Below, one piece after another: positions 37,735-50,462 of a DNA stretch of 64,000 nt. The notes under the pieces are model-generated. The model was not told the origin of the DNA, ran no database searches, and worked only from the letters and a program-made list of their open reading frames with translations. Each line of letters opens with the position of its first letter. Positions within the stretch are counted from its first letter, which is position 1. Source of the stretch: Musa acuminata AAA Group (taxonomy: Eukaryota > Streptophyta > Magnoliopsida > Zingiberales > Musaceae); NCBI RefSeq assembly GCF_036884655.1, contig NC_088344.1, positions 35,208,501-35,272,500 on the forward strand, in the 5' to 3' direction. A program made the translations under genes and the position numbers.

Positions 37735-38050
37735 CACTTTTCTTTTCTAGAAAAAAAATCGCGTTTTTGCAGATCCAGCCAGGGAGGGCAGGCACAGATT
37801 GGAGGAGGTCCCGAACTAGAGGTACGTTCTTGCTCCAGCCTTCGGGCATGCAACGGGCGTTGGCGAGAAGATTGGCAGCGGAGTAGGAGGAGATGAGCCT
37901 GGGAAAGAGAAAATATGTGGTTTTCGAAGCCGAGGAAGACGTCGAGAGCGTGAAGATTAGGCTGTGGACACATTGAGGAACAGGAAACGGAGGCGGAGAG
38001 AGTAGAAACCGGCGAAGGCCTCTGCCACAGGGTTCCAGGAGCCTCTCTCA
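37735..38050 (-). pseudogene. Broken coding-like fragment, perhaps PPR-like
   Basis: A GC-rich minus-strand stretch reads through without stops for about 100 codons, including VHSLIFTLSTSSSASK, FPRLISSYSAANLLANAR and NVPLVRDLLQSV. The LISSYS...NAR pattern recalls the opening repeats of plant pentatricopeptide-repeat proteins. There is no ATG at the head of this frame (a stop lies just before it), and the frame ends in low-complexity sequence, so I call it a relic. A spliced exon of an unknown gene is an alternative. Confidence 0.3.
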
Positions 38051-38100
38051 GCGGGAGGGCACAGCCGTCCTTTCCACTCCTCTCGTGCACAATTAGATAG

Positions 38101-38740
38101 TTTTTCTCTTAAATAAAGATAACATTAAAATAATTATGCATTAATTCAGAAGAATCACACTTCATGCAATCGTTGCTTTTGGTGAGCCGAACCAGTTCTT
38201 CTATGAACCGGCGTAATTGTCCGGTTCGGTTCATCTTCTAAGAACCGTTCCTCACCTTCCACGATCAAATTGAAACATATAATTTGACTTTGGTATCAAA
38301 GTTGAATAAAGGAGTGTTTGACCTCAATCAAAATACTGTTGAACGTTGACCAACTCGCTTGTCATGTTACCATCAAATCATAATGAAAGATGTTCATCTA
38401 ATCGGCCCGATATAGAAAAATATCCTATGATCGTCGATTGAGATGTCTAAAGTAATAAAAAAGGATCCTGCTCAATAAATCATTATTGATCTATACTATT
38501 GACATCATTTTAGGCCCATTTTATATATGTGATCCCAGAAATCATTATGTTTAGGATTGTTAGTAGTTAGAAGGAAACATACCATATTTTTTAGTTTAAT
38601 CATGACGATGTGTTCATCGCATCCGTTGCTCACAATAATTGGTCCAACCTAAATTGTCAACGTATTCTTTAAGTCTTATGCATTAATCACAAGATTCGAA
38701 AGGTTAACGGGCCAATCATATATCATCATATTATCATGAC
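38101..38740. other. AT-rich intergenic DNA
   Basis: No gene or RNA seen. The repeated aaccgg/gaaccg words near 38185-38250 are not organised into a clear element. Confidence 0.35.
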
Positions 38741-39480
38741 CTTAGTTGGAATTGCCTAAGGCGTGAGGTACCCTTGCGGCCAAGACGCGAACTTAGCTTA
38801 CGTTGCCTAAATCACGCTTCGCCCTTATGATATTGCTCCGCAAAGATCAGCTCACTTGCAACCTCTCGCAGGTCCCGAAGGACCTGTAAAAGAGAAAGTT
38901 GATTAGTTCGAAAGAACGAGCGACGGACAAGTCCCGACGTCTCTTGAAAAGAGGGGAAGCTTTACAAACAATTCATCGAGCACCTTGCGCACACAAGAGA
39001 AAAGAGGGAGAGGGGAAAAACAAGGGCTTTAGAAGGTTGAACAAACAGCTGCAAGCCCACAAACAACTGCTCACCGAGTCCCGGGCGCGACAACAAGTTC
39101 CCGTCAATGCAACGTACGAACTTGCGAATGAGTGTTCAACGTTCAGTACTATACCGAAGCCCCATCCAGCCCTGTGCCACCCGAGGGGTTCCAAGGGACT
39201 GAGATGACTGACGTTTTGGTGAGCGGAGGCAGATTCCAGAAATCAGCCCGCGACACACGAAAACGGAGCTGTTTTGGGATTGTTTTGCTCGGTTCGGTGA
39301 GCAGTCGTTTTGTAACGCTACAACTTATTCGAACTTATATTTTTACAAGCAAAATGACTCAAAACCAAGGCAAAACAGGCTGTCAATTAACTGTACATGT
39401 AAATGATAGCGACGAACGATTCATTGAACGAAGTTGTTACGGGTGCACGACGAACGTTCGTGATAACATGGTGACAATAT
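38741..39480. mobile_element. Probable LTR-retrotransposon relic
   Basis: This GC-richer block with mixed short frames (for example caagtcccgacgtctctt, caccgagtcccgggcg, ccgaggggttccaaggg) stands out from its AT-rich surroundings. It resembles degraded plant gypsy-type leader/LTR sequence. No ends, primer-binding site or gag/pol frame could be assigned, so the class is a guess. Confidence 0.3.
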
Positions 39481-40400
39481 GTCTCTCAATTCGATTGCTA
39501 TTTGTTGAACATACATAATCATCTTGGCCTTGGGTGATTGACCTATCGATCATATCGTCATATATTACTATGTGTTTGCTTTTGAATCAAGTGATGTTAG
39601 ACTAATAGACCCCAAAAAGAACTATATAAAATTACATCGAAGACACTTCTCGTGAAGTTCTTCCTATGCCTAAGATAACTTAAAATATGATATAAACATG
39701 GATAATTGAGAAATGACAGTATGTCTACCATGGTAGTCGGTTGATGTTGATATATCGTCTTCCATGTGATATGATAATTATGACAAAGCCCCACCTAATA
39801 TGGTTGAAATTTCCAGTCAAATCAACATCGATAAGCTGCGGCTTTAATGATAGACGATGGTCAGGTTGACTTGACTTCTCGGCTGGCGTGTATCGCGTGC
39901 AGTCCGAGGAACAAAATGAAAGGAGGTCAATTTCATATTATAATTGGCATTACGTTTTTTGGACGAAAGATATTTTGGGAGTTAGTCACCTTTGTGCGAG
40001 TCCAAACCGGACCGCGTCTTTCCGGTTTGATCCGACCCAACTCCTATTCTCGAGCCACCTTACCCACCAATGATTCCTCCCACGAACTTTCTCGGCTCTC
40101 ACAAATCCAACTTAAGGGTCCCACAATCCAGCTCGATGCTAGCGCCACGTGGGGCGCGAAACTTCTTGGTATGGAGATTGGGACAATAAATGCACCAGTG
40201 TATATTTTGATCACTTATCCCGTTAGTTCGGAGTATTTGAAGAATCGGACCCACCGTCCGTGCTTCTACGTCTACAAAGCGGGGTCCCATCTTGCTATGC
40301 AATCGTTACGCATACCCCATTAAGCGGGTAAGTGGGTGGGTACGAAAACTAACTTTTTGACCAAGAAGGGCACTTTAAAGGGCCACCATGGGTTCGTAAC
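39481..40400. other. Intergenic, upstream of the TTM gene
   Basis: No credible coding region; the short plus-strand frame at 39847-40323 lacks protein-like features. Part may serve as distal promoter of the TTM gene. Confidence 0.35.
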
Positions 40401-40429
40401 GCCAGCGATTGAGAGGGTTCGGAATCTCC

Positions 40430-41186
40430 TCGCGATCCCCCCGCTCTCTACGGCTGTGCCGATCCCACCCGACCGCCGCCTCCGCCTACGCCCGCCCCTA
40501 AAATATCCTGCCCACCGCCTTCGCCTCGTCGCTTGCGCCGCTTCTAGGGAACGGTGTAGAGTAACTTCTCCGGGTTCCGGTGGCGATCCTCATATCAGCG
40601 GCTGTAAGATGATTACTCGTGTTTGATCAATTATCTGTTCCTGATTTTTTTGGACAATGGGGGAGAATTTTCGCAGCAGTCGAATCGTCCGTTAAATTAG
40701 GTTACGAAGGTCTTTTGTTGGTTTTATCGCTTATATGATTTCCGTGCGATAATCATTGGCGGCGGTCTCTGATTCGAGAGACGTGTTCGTTCTATTCGGT
40801 GGATTCTCGCGTGCTCAAACCTTTTATTTGTCTGTGCGCCCCTCGGTCTTATGGATTTGATGGGCGATGTGTGTGTATATTTCTATGTCTATTTTCCCCT
40901 TTTAACGGTTTGTAGTTCTTGTATTTCGAATAGATAATTGCATAGACAGAGAAATGTTTTTTTTTGGGTAATATTTCATTCATGTGTGGAATCAACCGTG
41001 GCCTTTATACGATCAGATTGCCATCTATTAATGGCTTTTACTGAGATTGGTATATAGTAGTGGTGGGTTATGGAATGCTGTTCATATTCTATAATTAGTT
41101 TTCCATACGGCTGTTTCATTACATTTTACTTATGTTGATGCTTGGTTTATTTTCATTGCAGAAATATTCCACATTTGTTTCTGTAA
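40430..41186 (+). promoter_or_regulatory. Promoter, leader and leader intron of the TTM gene
   Basis: A C-rich leader (about 40430-40603) is followed by a donor-like gct|gtaaga and AT/T-rich intron sequence. A strong acceptor tttcattgcag ends at 41161, 25 bases before the ATG at 41187. This predicts a 5'-UTR intron of about 558 bases. Confidence 0.55.
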
Positions 41187-44100
41187 ATGGCTGATGGCGA
41201 TGCTTCCATTGATTCACCTCGCAGAAGGCAAGGTCTCTTACGGGACCAAGTTCAGTTGGTAAAGAGAAAGGACTCTGGTCGCTATGAAATCGTTCCGATT
41301 CAAGAGCCATTATCTTTCGAAAAAGGTTTCTATATTGTAATTCGTGCGTGCCAGTTGTTGGCCCAGAAAAATGATGGAATCATTTTTGTGGGCATAGCTG
41401 GCCCTTCTGGGGCTGGAAAGACTGTTTTCACAGAGAAGGTTCTCAATTTCATGCCAAACATTGCTATCATATCCATGGACAACTACAATGACTCAAGTCG
41501 TATCATTGATGGAAATTTTGATGGTGACTCCTGCTCTCTAAGAAATCTTATTTCTTTGGATCATTTTGCATTTGCTATATTACATTTTTTTTTCCTATAT
41601 ACCAGTTGAACATATTGAATTCTCTTGATGATATTGACCGCCTTATTTTTGGATATCTATTGCTTAATTCTTTAAACATGGAAATTTGATTGATTGTCGT
41701 CGATTATTTACTGATGCATTCTTATTGATTTTTGATCCAATTTTGCAAATTAGACACTCATGTAGCTATTTTCTAGGCACAGGCTTGATTAGAAGAATGG
41801 AAGTTTCATAATTTGCTGTCTTTTACTTTAAAATTATTGTAAATCATGATTATATAAGATGTTCTATTCTGATGCTTTGACCTAAATTTTTGTGGCTATT
41901 CTTTAAGTAAAGCATATATTCCATGTTGATCGCTTTAGAACTTCTCTAATATGCTGTACCTTTTGAATAGGGAATTTAACTGTCATATCATGTTTATTAT
42001 GTTTTTATTAGGGACTAGATGTGGACATTAGTGAGTTCTACTCAGTGGCAGTTTGACTCTGATGCTTCTTTTGGCAGACACATATTACAAAAGTAATGTA
42101 GTTGTAGGGGTTAAAACATCTTTGTAAGTATGGGAAAAAGTGTTGCTCATTTAGGAGGAAGTTGTGCAGCTCCTTCTTAGTTTATTGGACATTGAGAAAA
42201 AGAGTTCAGTACACCATGGTAATTAAATGCAAGGAACGCAATAGACTTGAGAGTGCAGTCTCAGTTTCCTTTGATGCTCGAGCTAGGCAGGATATTTAAA
42301 AGGAGTTAACAAGCATAGGTGTTTTTTTTTTAACAATACGAAAAATGGTGCAACCTATGTACTTTTGAGGGTAGGAACAGATTTAAAAAAAAAAGTTTTT
42401 CACTTCTATTCAGTTAAGTGTTCCTTGCACTGAATGCTTAAGCAACAAAATGCTTGCTGATGTTCATCTTTTTATGTATCTTGATCTTTAAGAGGTTGAA
42501 AGCTGTATAGTCTTTAACTGGTAACATTTGGCAAAATCTGGTTGCTTAAGAAGTTCTGAAGTAGTCTGTTGAAGTTTATATTATCAAGAACTTGTAAAAA
42601 AAATGAATTTGAATTCTAATTTTGTCTAATTGGACATGATGTCGATGGACAACTAAGGTGGTGGAAATTGGAACTTGCACACAGGTTATGGGGATAATAT
42701 CTGCTGTTTAAATGTGGTTTTATTTTGGTTTCTGATGTCAAATCTATTTACTTATTGATATATTGCATACAAGATGGGAGTTGTACATTACGAATGCCCC
42801 ATCTGTTGCCTGTAGACCTTGAATATTACATGCTATCATCTGAATTCGGTACTTATGGCTAGTTTATTGAGTTTTTTTTAACTGAACACTCATTCAGTTT
42901 TGTACATAATTTCTTGTGTGTTAATTAATTAGTGATTTATTCTTCTTGTTTTATCAGTTCATGGGAGACTTTTATGCATTATTTATTTGTTTAATAACCT
43001 GACGTTAACCGTATGTGAAGACATTTAAAATATCCTTAAAATTGATATTCATTTTGCACCTGTTAGGTTTATCAAATAATTTATATTTAAGTAATAAAAA
43101 ATTCTAATACATGTAATTTTTGAGCAGACCCGCGGCTCACAGATTATGACACTTTACTGGAAAACATTCATGGACTAAAAGAGGGGAAATCTGTTCAGGT
43201 GCCAATGTATGATTTCAAGTTGAGCAGTCGCATTGGATACAGGTAACCTTTTTAGACAGTCAGTTGCTCCTTTTTATTAAATCATCATAGTGAATCTTTT
43301 AGTACATCCGGGCTGTCAGATATCTCTTCTTGGGATAAATGTATGTGGCCTTTGATTGTCTTCCTGACAGGACCGTTGATGTCCCTAGCTCTCGAATTGT
43401 CATTCTCGAAGGCATCTATGCTCTGAGTGAGAAGTTGCGCCCTTTGCTTGATCTGCGTGTTTCTGTGACTGGTGGTGTACATTTTGATCTTGTTAAAAGG
43501 GTTCTGAGGGACATACAGCGTGCTGGACAAGAACCCGAAGAAATAATTCATCAAATTTCAGAAACGGTTATTTATCTTCATTTTTGTTTTCATTAATATA
43601 AAATTTAAATTATAGCTGATGCTTCTGCTGGAACGAAGTAGCTATGACACTGATAGAATTGCATGTTCTTGAATCCCTTATTCTTGGAGCATTAATTTCA
43701 ATGTAATTCCTAGTTTATTGCTAAATCTTTATTGTTTCTGTTCTATCTTTAATTAAGTATTGAAGTTACCCATATGTAGTATCTTGATTACTTTATAATT
43801 TATGCAGGTTTATCCAATGTACAAGGCATTCATTGAGCCAGACTTGCGAACAGCGCATATAAAAATCTCCAACAAGTTCAATCCTTTCACAGGCTTCCAG
43901 AACCCAACTTATATTTTAAAGGTTATTTTTTATTTTTGTTTTGTTGCAAATTTGGTTGCTAATGTCACAAATGAATTAATAAACTGTGCTTTATACTGAT
44001 GTATCTTTTTATTTTTTCTTGTAGCACTAAGTGCTTTCTGGTTTCTATTATTGTAGTCATCAAGGACTGTTTCGGTGGACCAGATCAAGGCTGTGCTTTC

Positions 44101-47100
44101 CAAAGAACACAATGAAGGTACAGAGGAAACATACGACATGTATCTATTGCCACCAGGCGAAGATCCTGAAGCATGCCAATCTTATCTCAGAATGAGAAAC
44201 AGGGATGGGAAGTACAATCTTATGTTTGAGGTTTGTTGTTTAATTGATATATTATTTCCTATGCTGAGTTTAAATTTGAGACCTGAAATAATGTCATTGT
44301 TTTAGAATATCTATAAATTTAAATTTGCTTTTGATCATGGATATCAAAATTCTGTGTTTTTTAGGTGGACTTGAATTTTTTGTGCATTTTTACTAATTCT
44401 GACTAACCTAGATATTCGAGCTGTTTGTGTCTCTTTTGTTCAACTTTGTAAGCTTCTAGAACTGTCGACCCTAAGATGGTCTCAAGTTGTAGTTGCAATA
44501 GTTGTTAGATAAACTTGGTCCTGCTTCACCAAATGGAGTTCAGCTTGGAGATAGGTGCAATAGCTTCATCAAGAAGTGAATGGATCACATGGATCACACT
44601 CTTCCACTTTTCCTTTCTAACCTCTATTTTAATTAATTAGGTAACCATGAAAATTACATCTCTGTGATCATCCATGAGGTCATATATGGGCTCTCAGCTT
44701 CATGTAAAACTTGGTGCATTCATGGTTGGGTTCTTGGTCTCCTACGGATAACAACTAACGGTGTAATGCTGCAATTATGGGAATCTCATATGAATAATAC
44801 TTTATGCATGCACTTGAGATACACATATATCATGGAAATCTTGTGGTTACTTTTGTGATTTACTACAAATTAAAATTATATTTCAACAGAATTGAGTGTG
44901 TGCATCTCTAGTTACTTTTCATAGGATGCAATTTCCCTCCTGTTTTAGAGGACTGACTGTTCTAGTTGTAGGCTGCAATTGCAGCATATTACATTATATA
45001 AGATGTGGATTTCTATCATTTCTTCGCACGAAAATAAACACTTGCAACTAATGTGGGAAGAGATTGTATGCTTGATTTTGAAATATAGAGTCCACAAATG
45101 CTTGGCAGCATTTGAAGCCTGATACTAGTATGTGCCGTTGGTCTTGAAAATTAGTTATTGACTGTAGTTCAATCTGATATGCAACCAACAAAACTCACTT
45201 GTATTTTTGCATGAGTTTTATCTGATGTACTGTAGGCATGTAATGTAATTTTGTGCTGTAACAATTTTTTCTTTTGAAAAATATTGTAAATTGATCGAAA
45301 CTTTCACCAAAATATGTATCCCATTGATGAGATGACAAATTTATCAATCAGTTTATGATCCTGTAAGATTGGCATCTTCTGTGAGCTGCTCACAGTCAAC
45401 CTGTTTTGTCCTCCACATAGCTGGAAAGATTGTATCTTGAGGATTGTGGTGGAATTTTAATGCACAAGAATGAAGTTGAATTATCATTTACTCTAATTTC
45501 CTAGGGGCACATGAGCTATGTTAATTATTGGGTGAATAATTTTTGTAATTCTTTCATCTAGGTTGAATTTAAATCATATAAATTCCATAATTTTCTTCAG
45601 AGTAACATTGTTGGTGTTGCTGGCTATCATGCTTATAACTGCACCAAAGGCCATCCTTCAGTCCAGTTTAGATCAATTTTGTTTTTCAAGTTTGACAAAC
45701 TGCACAGACCACATATGTTCCAGATCCCTGTTCCCAAGATTTTCTCCTCTTAATTGATTGAACTAATAAGCATTTAGTTTGAAATACTCTTGTGAGTTGT
45801 GACAATCCATATCAGTGTTCTTTATAATCTGAGTAACTATTTATTATTTTGTTTGTTTTGACATAAAAATTGTTTGATAAGCCTGCCCTACTGATGTGCA
45901 TTGAGAAAGATCTGCTGATGACTCTAGATAACACACATGGTTTAAGATGGTGAGAAAATATGCTGATTGCCCCAAGGTTCGGTGATACCACCTGCAATCC
46001 AGCAGGTTTAGTATGCCATACATGCCTTTTGAGCCAATATTCTTAAAAATGGCAGCTTTCAGGTTTGTATTCTTGTTGATCATGCTTATCTCATCTCTTG
46101 ATATTTGAAGGGTAACACTCCGTAAAGGTTACTGCAAGACATTAAGATTATCTTGATCCCCTTTGTCATGCCTTATACTTCATATTACACCTTTTTGTTC
46201 AGTGTGTTTGGTTCTTTTTGAAGTTTTATTAATAGCAGCTCCTAATTTCTAGGAGAAGCCACCGTGAATCATGTAAATTCATGTTATCTAGAAATAATTA
46301 CTTATTGCTTTTTTATTCAATCAACATGTATTCGGCATTCCCATGTGCTGATGCCCGATGGGATATCATCTGGATTCTGGCCTTGATGAATGACTTTGTA
46401 TATAGCAGTGTCACATTTTAGGAAATCTATACATTTCACATGCCTGTTATTTGTATGTGTTTTGATTGATCACTAGACCTTTTCACTGTATCCATTCTGA
46501 TAAAATCAGTTAATTAATTTGATTCTTGGACCTTTTTCAGGAATGGGTAACGGACAGTCCCTTCATTATATCACCAAGAATCACTTTTGAAGTAAGTGTG
46601 CGACTTCTTGGTGGGTTAATGGCACTAGGCTATACCATTGCAGCCATTCTGAAAAGAAGCAGCCATGTGTTCTCTGACGACAGGGTGATCGTGAAAATTG
46701 ATTGGTTAGAACAACTTAAACGTACTTACATACAGGTAACTAGATCTTGCATTTATTGTGAATTATGCTATATTTTTTGAGCCACTTAAAATCATGCTCA
46801 TGCATAACTTGTTTTTGTGTATATAAGATGCATTGACTATGATATAAATGGAAGATGCATTAATATGTTCTAGTAATTGGTATTTACCAAATCTACCATT
46901 CTGTAGTTTAGTTTACTGACCATGATGTAACTTTTACTAATTCGCTATTCAATAATTTCTTGATGTGATCTTATAGTAGGAACCTCTGTGTGTCAAACTG
47001 TAATGTATTCTTCAGTTTCAATATTAAGTGATGACATCATTATAGAACGAGCCTATATTAATCTAAGTATTAATGCAAATTTCAGCAATATTTGATGAAA

Positions 47101-50006
47101 ACAAATCTCTGTTAATTGGACTTGGTGAAAATAATGGACTCTTGTAATTTCATGGAACTTTTGGCAGATGCCATAATCAGCCAAGTGTCACATCATGTCT
47201 TTAAGAACATATCCAATCATTTTTATAAGTAAAATAATAAATTATTGTAATCCTTTGTTCTAGATGATGAAGTGGACAAATATATCCTAGTCAGCTTGAG
47301 AAGAAATTAAGACAGCTTGAAATATTACCTGTGGATGCCTAAAATTTTTTGATCATGTGAAGGAAATTAGTGAGATATTTCATCATTTGAAGGAAACCTT
47401 TTTAAATATATGTGACATTTAAAGCAGTATCCTGCAATAGTATAAGTCTTGCAATATTTATTTTAAAAAATGTAGTTTATGTTTAAATTGAACTTCTTTT
47501 CATTTATGACATTCATTGTATAATTGTTTTGTGGGTTAAGCTCCAGTTCTTGGAGAAATTGTTGCTCGGTCTTTTGTTATAACTTGATTGCTTTTTAAAA
47601 GTATTTTACATATAATATTTATAGAGAATTGCAGAGCATGTCTTATATTTTCTGTTGCATTATAGCAAAGGAATTCTATACCCTGTGATGTCTCATGCAA
47701 GAATTTGGTGCTTCATATGAATTTTAGCCATTTTTCATGATCCACCAATCCGAAGTATTGCAGAGCATGTCTTATGTTTTTCATGACCATTTTTCATGGT
47801 CAGGTTGATCTTTCTGAAGAAAAGAAGACTTACCTTGTTTATATGTTGTTATTAATATCATTTATATTTTCTAATTTACATAGCCTTTCTACTAGCATTT
47901 TGGCCCAATTACATTACCTATCGACTAATATTTTTTAGCTTAACATCCATTTTGTTTGTCATAAACTAGTTATTCTTTCAATTAAAACTTTGTTATATTT
48001 ATGTGAAGGTGCAAGGAAAAGAGCGTCTGTTAGTTGCGCAAGTAGCAGAGCAACTGGGTTTGGAAGGCGCTTACATTCCACGTACTTACATAGAGCAGAT
48101 TCAATTAGAAAAGCTTGTGAATGAAGTCATGGTATTATTTCTTTCAGTAAAGTTCATTCTGGATTAAGTTTCAATGATATTTTAGTTTTTTTTTAATTCT
48201 AGTTATGCACATATTGGTTTTTTCTTAATGTGCAGGCATTGCCAGATGATTTGAGGACAAAGCTCAGTATAGATGATGATCTGGTTTCCAGTCCAAGAGA
48301 AGCACTTTCGCGGGCATCTGCTGATAGGGTTGCTATGAGAACTAAACATCTTAAAAGGTTCATTTCAATTTTAGTTAACTTGATTAAAGCATTACCTAGC
48401 TTCGAATACAAGTAACTTGATCAAAGCACTACCTTACTTCAGATGTACACTTGAAAATAATTCTGAATTCATTTGTTCTGTAGAATTATACTTAAGTAAC
48501 TTCCAGATCAAATATTTCTTGATATAGTCTAGACCTATGATCTAATAACATGGACTTTGAATACTTAAGTGCATGTTGGTAATAGTCTCATCTGGCCCTG
48601 TATATTAATATCTCTTACAATGTCTGGGATTAATCATGCATTTAGTCTTGCCAAAATTATTGTATGGTCTGGTCATTGTGGACATAGTACAAGAAACATC
48701 TTGATAGAATGATGCTGCAGAAGAGATCTGACCAAATTAAAATTCCGTTAGATATTTCTTCCGTATCTGGTGCCACTAGTCATGATGGTTTCTATGATTG
48801 TGTCTAAATTCTCGTAGTTGTAATGCTTGTCATTATTTTAACATTTGTGATGTTTTCAGTGGAATGTCCCACTCCTTTTCAACGCAAAGGGACAAGAATA
48901 TTGCCAAACTCACTAGACTTGCAGTCAACAGTAGAAGGTTTGATAGACAAACTCCAGATTCACCTGCAATCAACCAGGTCCGCTTGTCCTTGATCAGGCA
49001 TCTAGGAGAGATTCAAAATTCCAACTTTACTGATACAAGTTAAATTTGGATTATTTTGCAACGGTTTATACTTAATACTGCAAATTATTTAATGATGTAT
49101 TATGCTTCTTGTATTTTTACCAATCAATCCTATGCAGGATGCTGCCGTTAACCAACTCTCAGAGCAGTTATCAACTTTAAATGAAAGGATGGATGATTTG
49201 AGCTCACAAATTGAAGATTTTAATACAATAGTTAGTTCACAAAGTAATTCCATGAGCCAACAGAACCTGGCCCTCCAAACTGAAGCTTGTAATGGCTCTG
49301 GCCCAACATCGGTGTTTGTGTCTAACCTGGGCAATGGTACCCTTTTGCCCAACTCATCATCTTACACCCAACTGAATAAGGATTCTCCCCTCATGGAGGA
49401 GGTAAGGACAAGTTTGATCAGTTTTTGCTTCAGAAATGAATTGCCGTAGCCGCATTCTGGTATTTGATAATAATCCTCTTTTAGGCTATGTTACAAGTAT
49501 TGTACTTAATTCCAAGATTACCCAAATCTTGACATTTGATGGTGTTTGTTAACCCATTTTGGACACCCTTAGATAAAATGGAATTGCTTTGTCTTGAAGA
49601 GAACAACTGAATCCTACACATTCACCAATCCTGTGTTTGCAATGGGGCATATGGTTGCAGAATTACAGTAACCATAATAGTAACCGAATTTATGGGGTAG
49701 AGACTTGAAGTAATCATGCTGTGTTAAAATTTTTGTTTGTTGATTGGATATGCTATCAATATTTGACCTGATGTTGTCATTTCTTGCCATTTGCAGCTAA
49801 TGCTCATCACCCGAGGACAACGTCAAATTATGCATCAGTTGGATAACCTCTCTAACTTAGTTCATGACCGTTTGGCTGTACTAACCCTGCAAGGCAGAAC
49901 TGATAATGGAAATAGATTGCTTGATATGAAGATTGGGACTCCCGTTCTCATACTGGCAATCGGTGGCATTGGCATTTTCCTGTTCAAAAATCTGAACAGG
50001 AATTAA
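41187..50006 (+). CDS. TTM2: Uridine kinase-like/CYTH triphosphate tunnel metalloenzyme (TTM1/TTM2 type), tail-anchored
   Basis: Eleven coding exons: 41187-41523, 43128-43242, 43371-43566, 43808-43921, 44057-44230, 46541-46735, 48009-48131, 48236-48357, 48860-48977, 49138-49401, 49797-50006. All keep phase and give 655 residues. A P-loop kinase domain comes first (GPSGAGKT at 72-79, then ISMDNYND and the VILEGIYAL segment). The CYTH domain follows; in place of the ExExK signature it has TYDMY at 279-283, as in TTM1 and TTM2. A coiled coil lies near 499-530 and one C-terminal helix (about 633-649) ends in FKNLNRN, a tail anchor. Arabidopsis TTM1/TTM2 are pyrophosphatases at the mitochondrial outer membrane; TTM2 restrains immunity and TTM1 promotes senescence. 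Which paralogue this is cannot be settled here; the length favours TTM2. The longest intron, 44231-46540, is AT-rich and shows no nested gene. Confidence 0.96.
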
Positions 50007-50224
50007 ATTGGAGCCTCAAGCACCACTTCAGTCTCACCAGATACTCTTGAGAATTTCCCATTGAAGTCTTAATTCATTACTTTTATAAGGTATAATATCT
50101 CAGCTTGAAGGTCCAGAGTGAACAAACAGATGATAAAATTTTGTAGGAGTTAATTTTCTTTTATGAAGAGCTTCAACTACAATTTGTACATTTCGGATGT
50201 AGAAGTATATTTTCCTCTCTCACT

Positions 50225-50227
<3 letters not shown>

Positions 50228-50307
<80 letters not shown>
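50228..50307. repeat. (AT)n microsatellite
   Basis: About 40 uninterrupted AT units lie in or just beyond the TTM 3' UTR. Confidence 0.97.
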
Positions 50308-50309
<2 letters not shown>

Positions 50310-50398
50310 CTGATGGTTAAGAAAGTCTGCAGGGACAATTACTGCTATACATTTGATAAAGGATCCTATGCTGACTACTGTTCCTTTTCTCTTCCATG

Positions 50399-50462
50399 CA
50401 TATTCTTGAGCACCATATTAGTTTCCTGAGCATATTCTTGAGCACCGTAGTAGTTTCCTGAG
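50399..50462. repeat. 32-bp tandem duplication
   Basis: The unit catattcttgagcaccata with ttagtttcctgag occurs twice head to tail with two or three mismatches. It is a recent small duplication downstream of the TTM gene. Confidence 0.85.
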
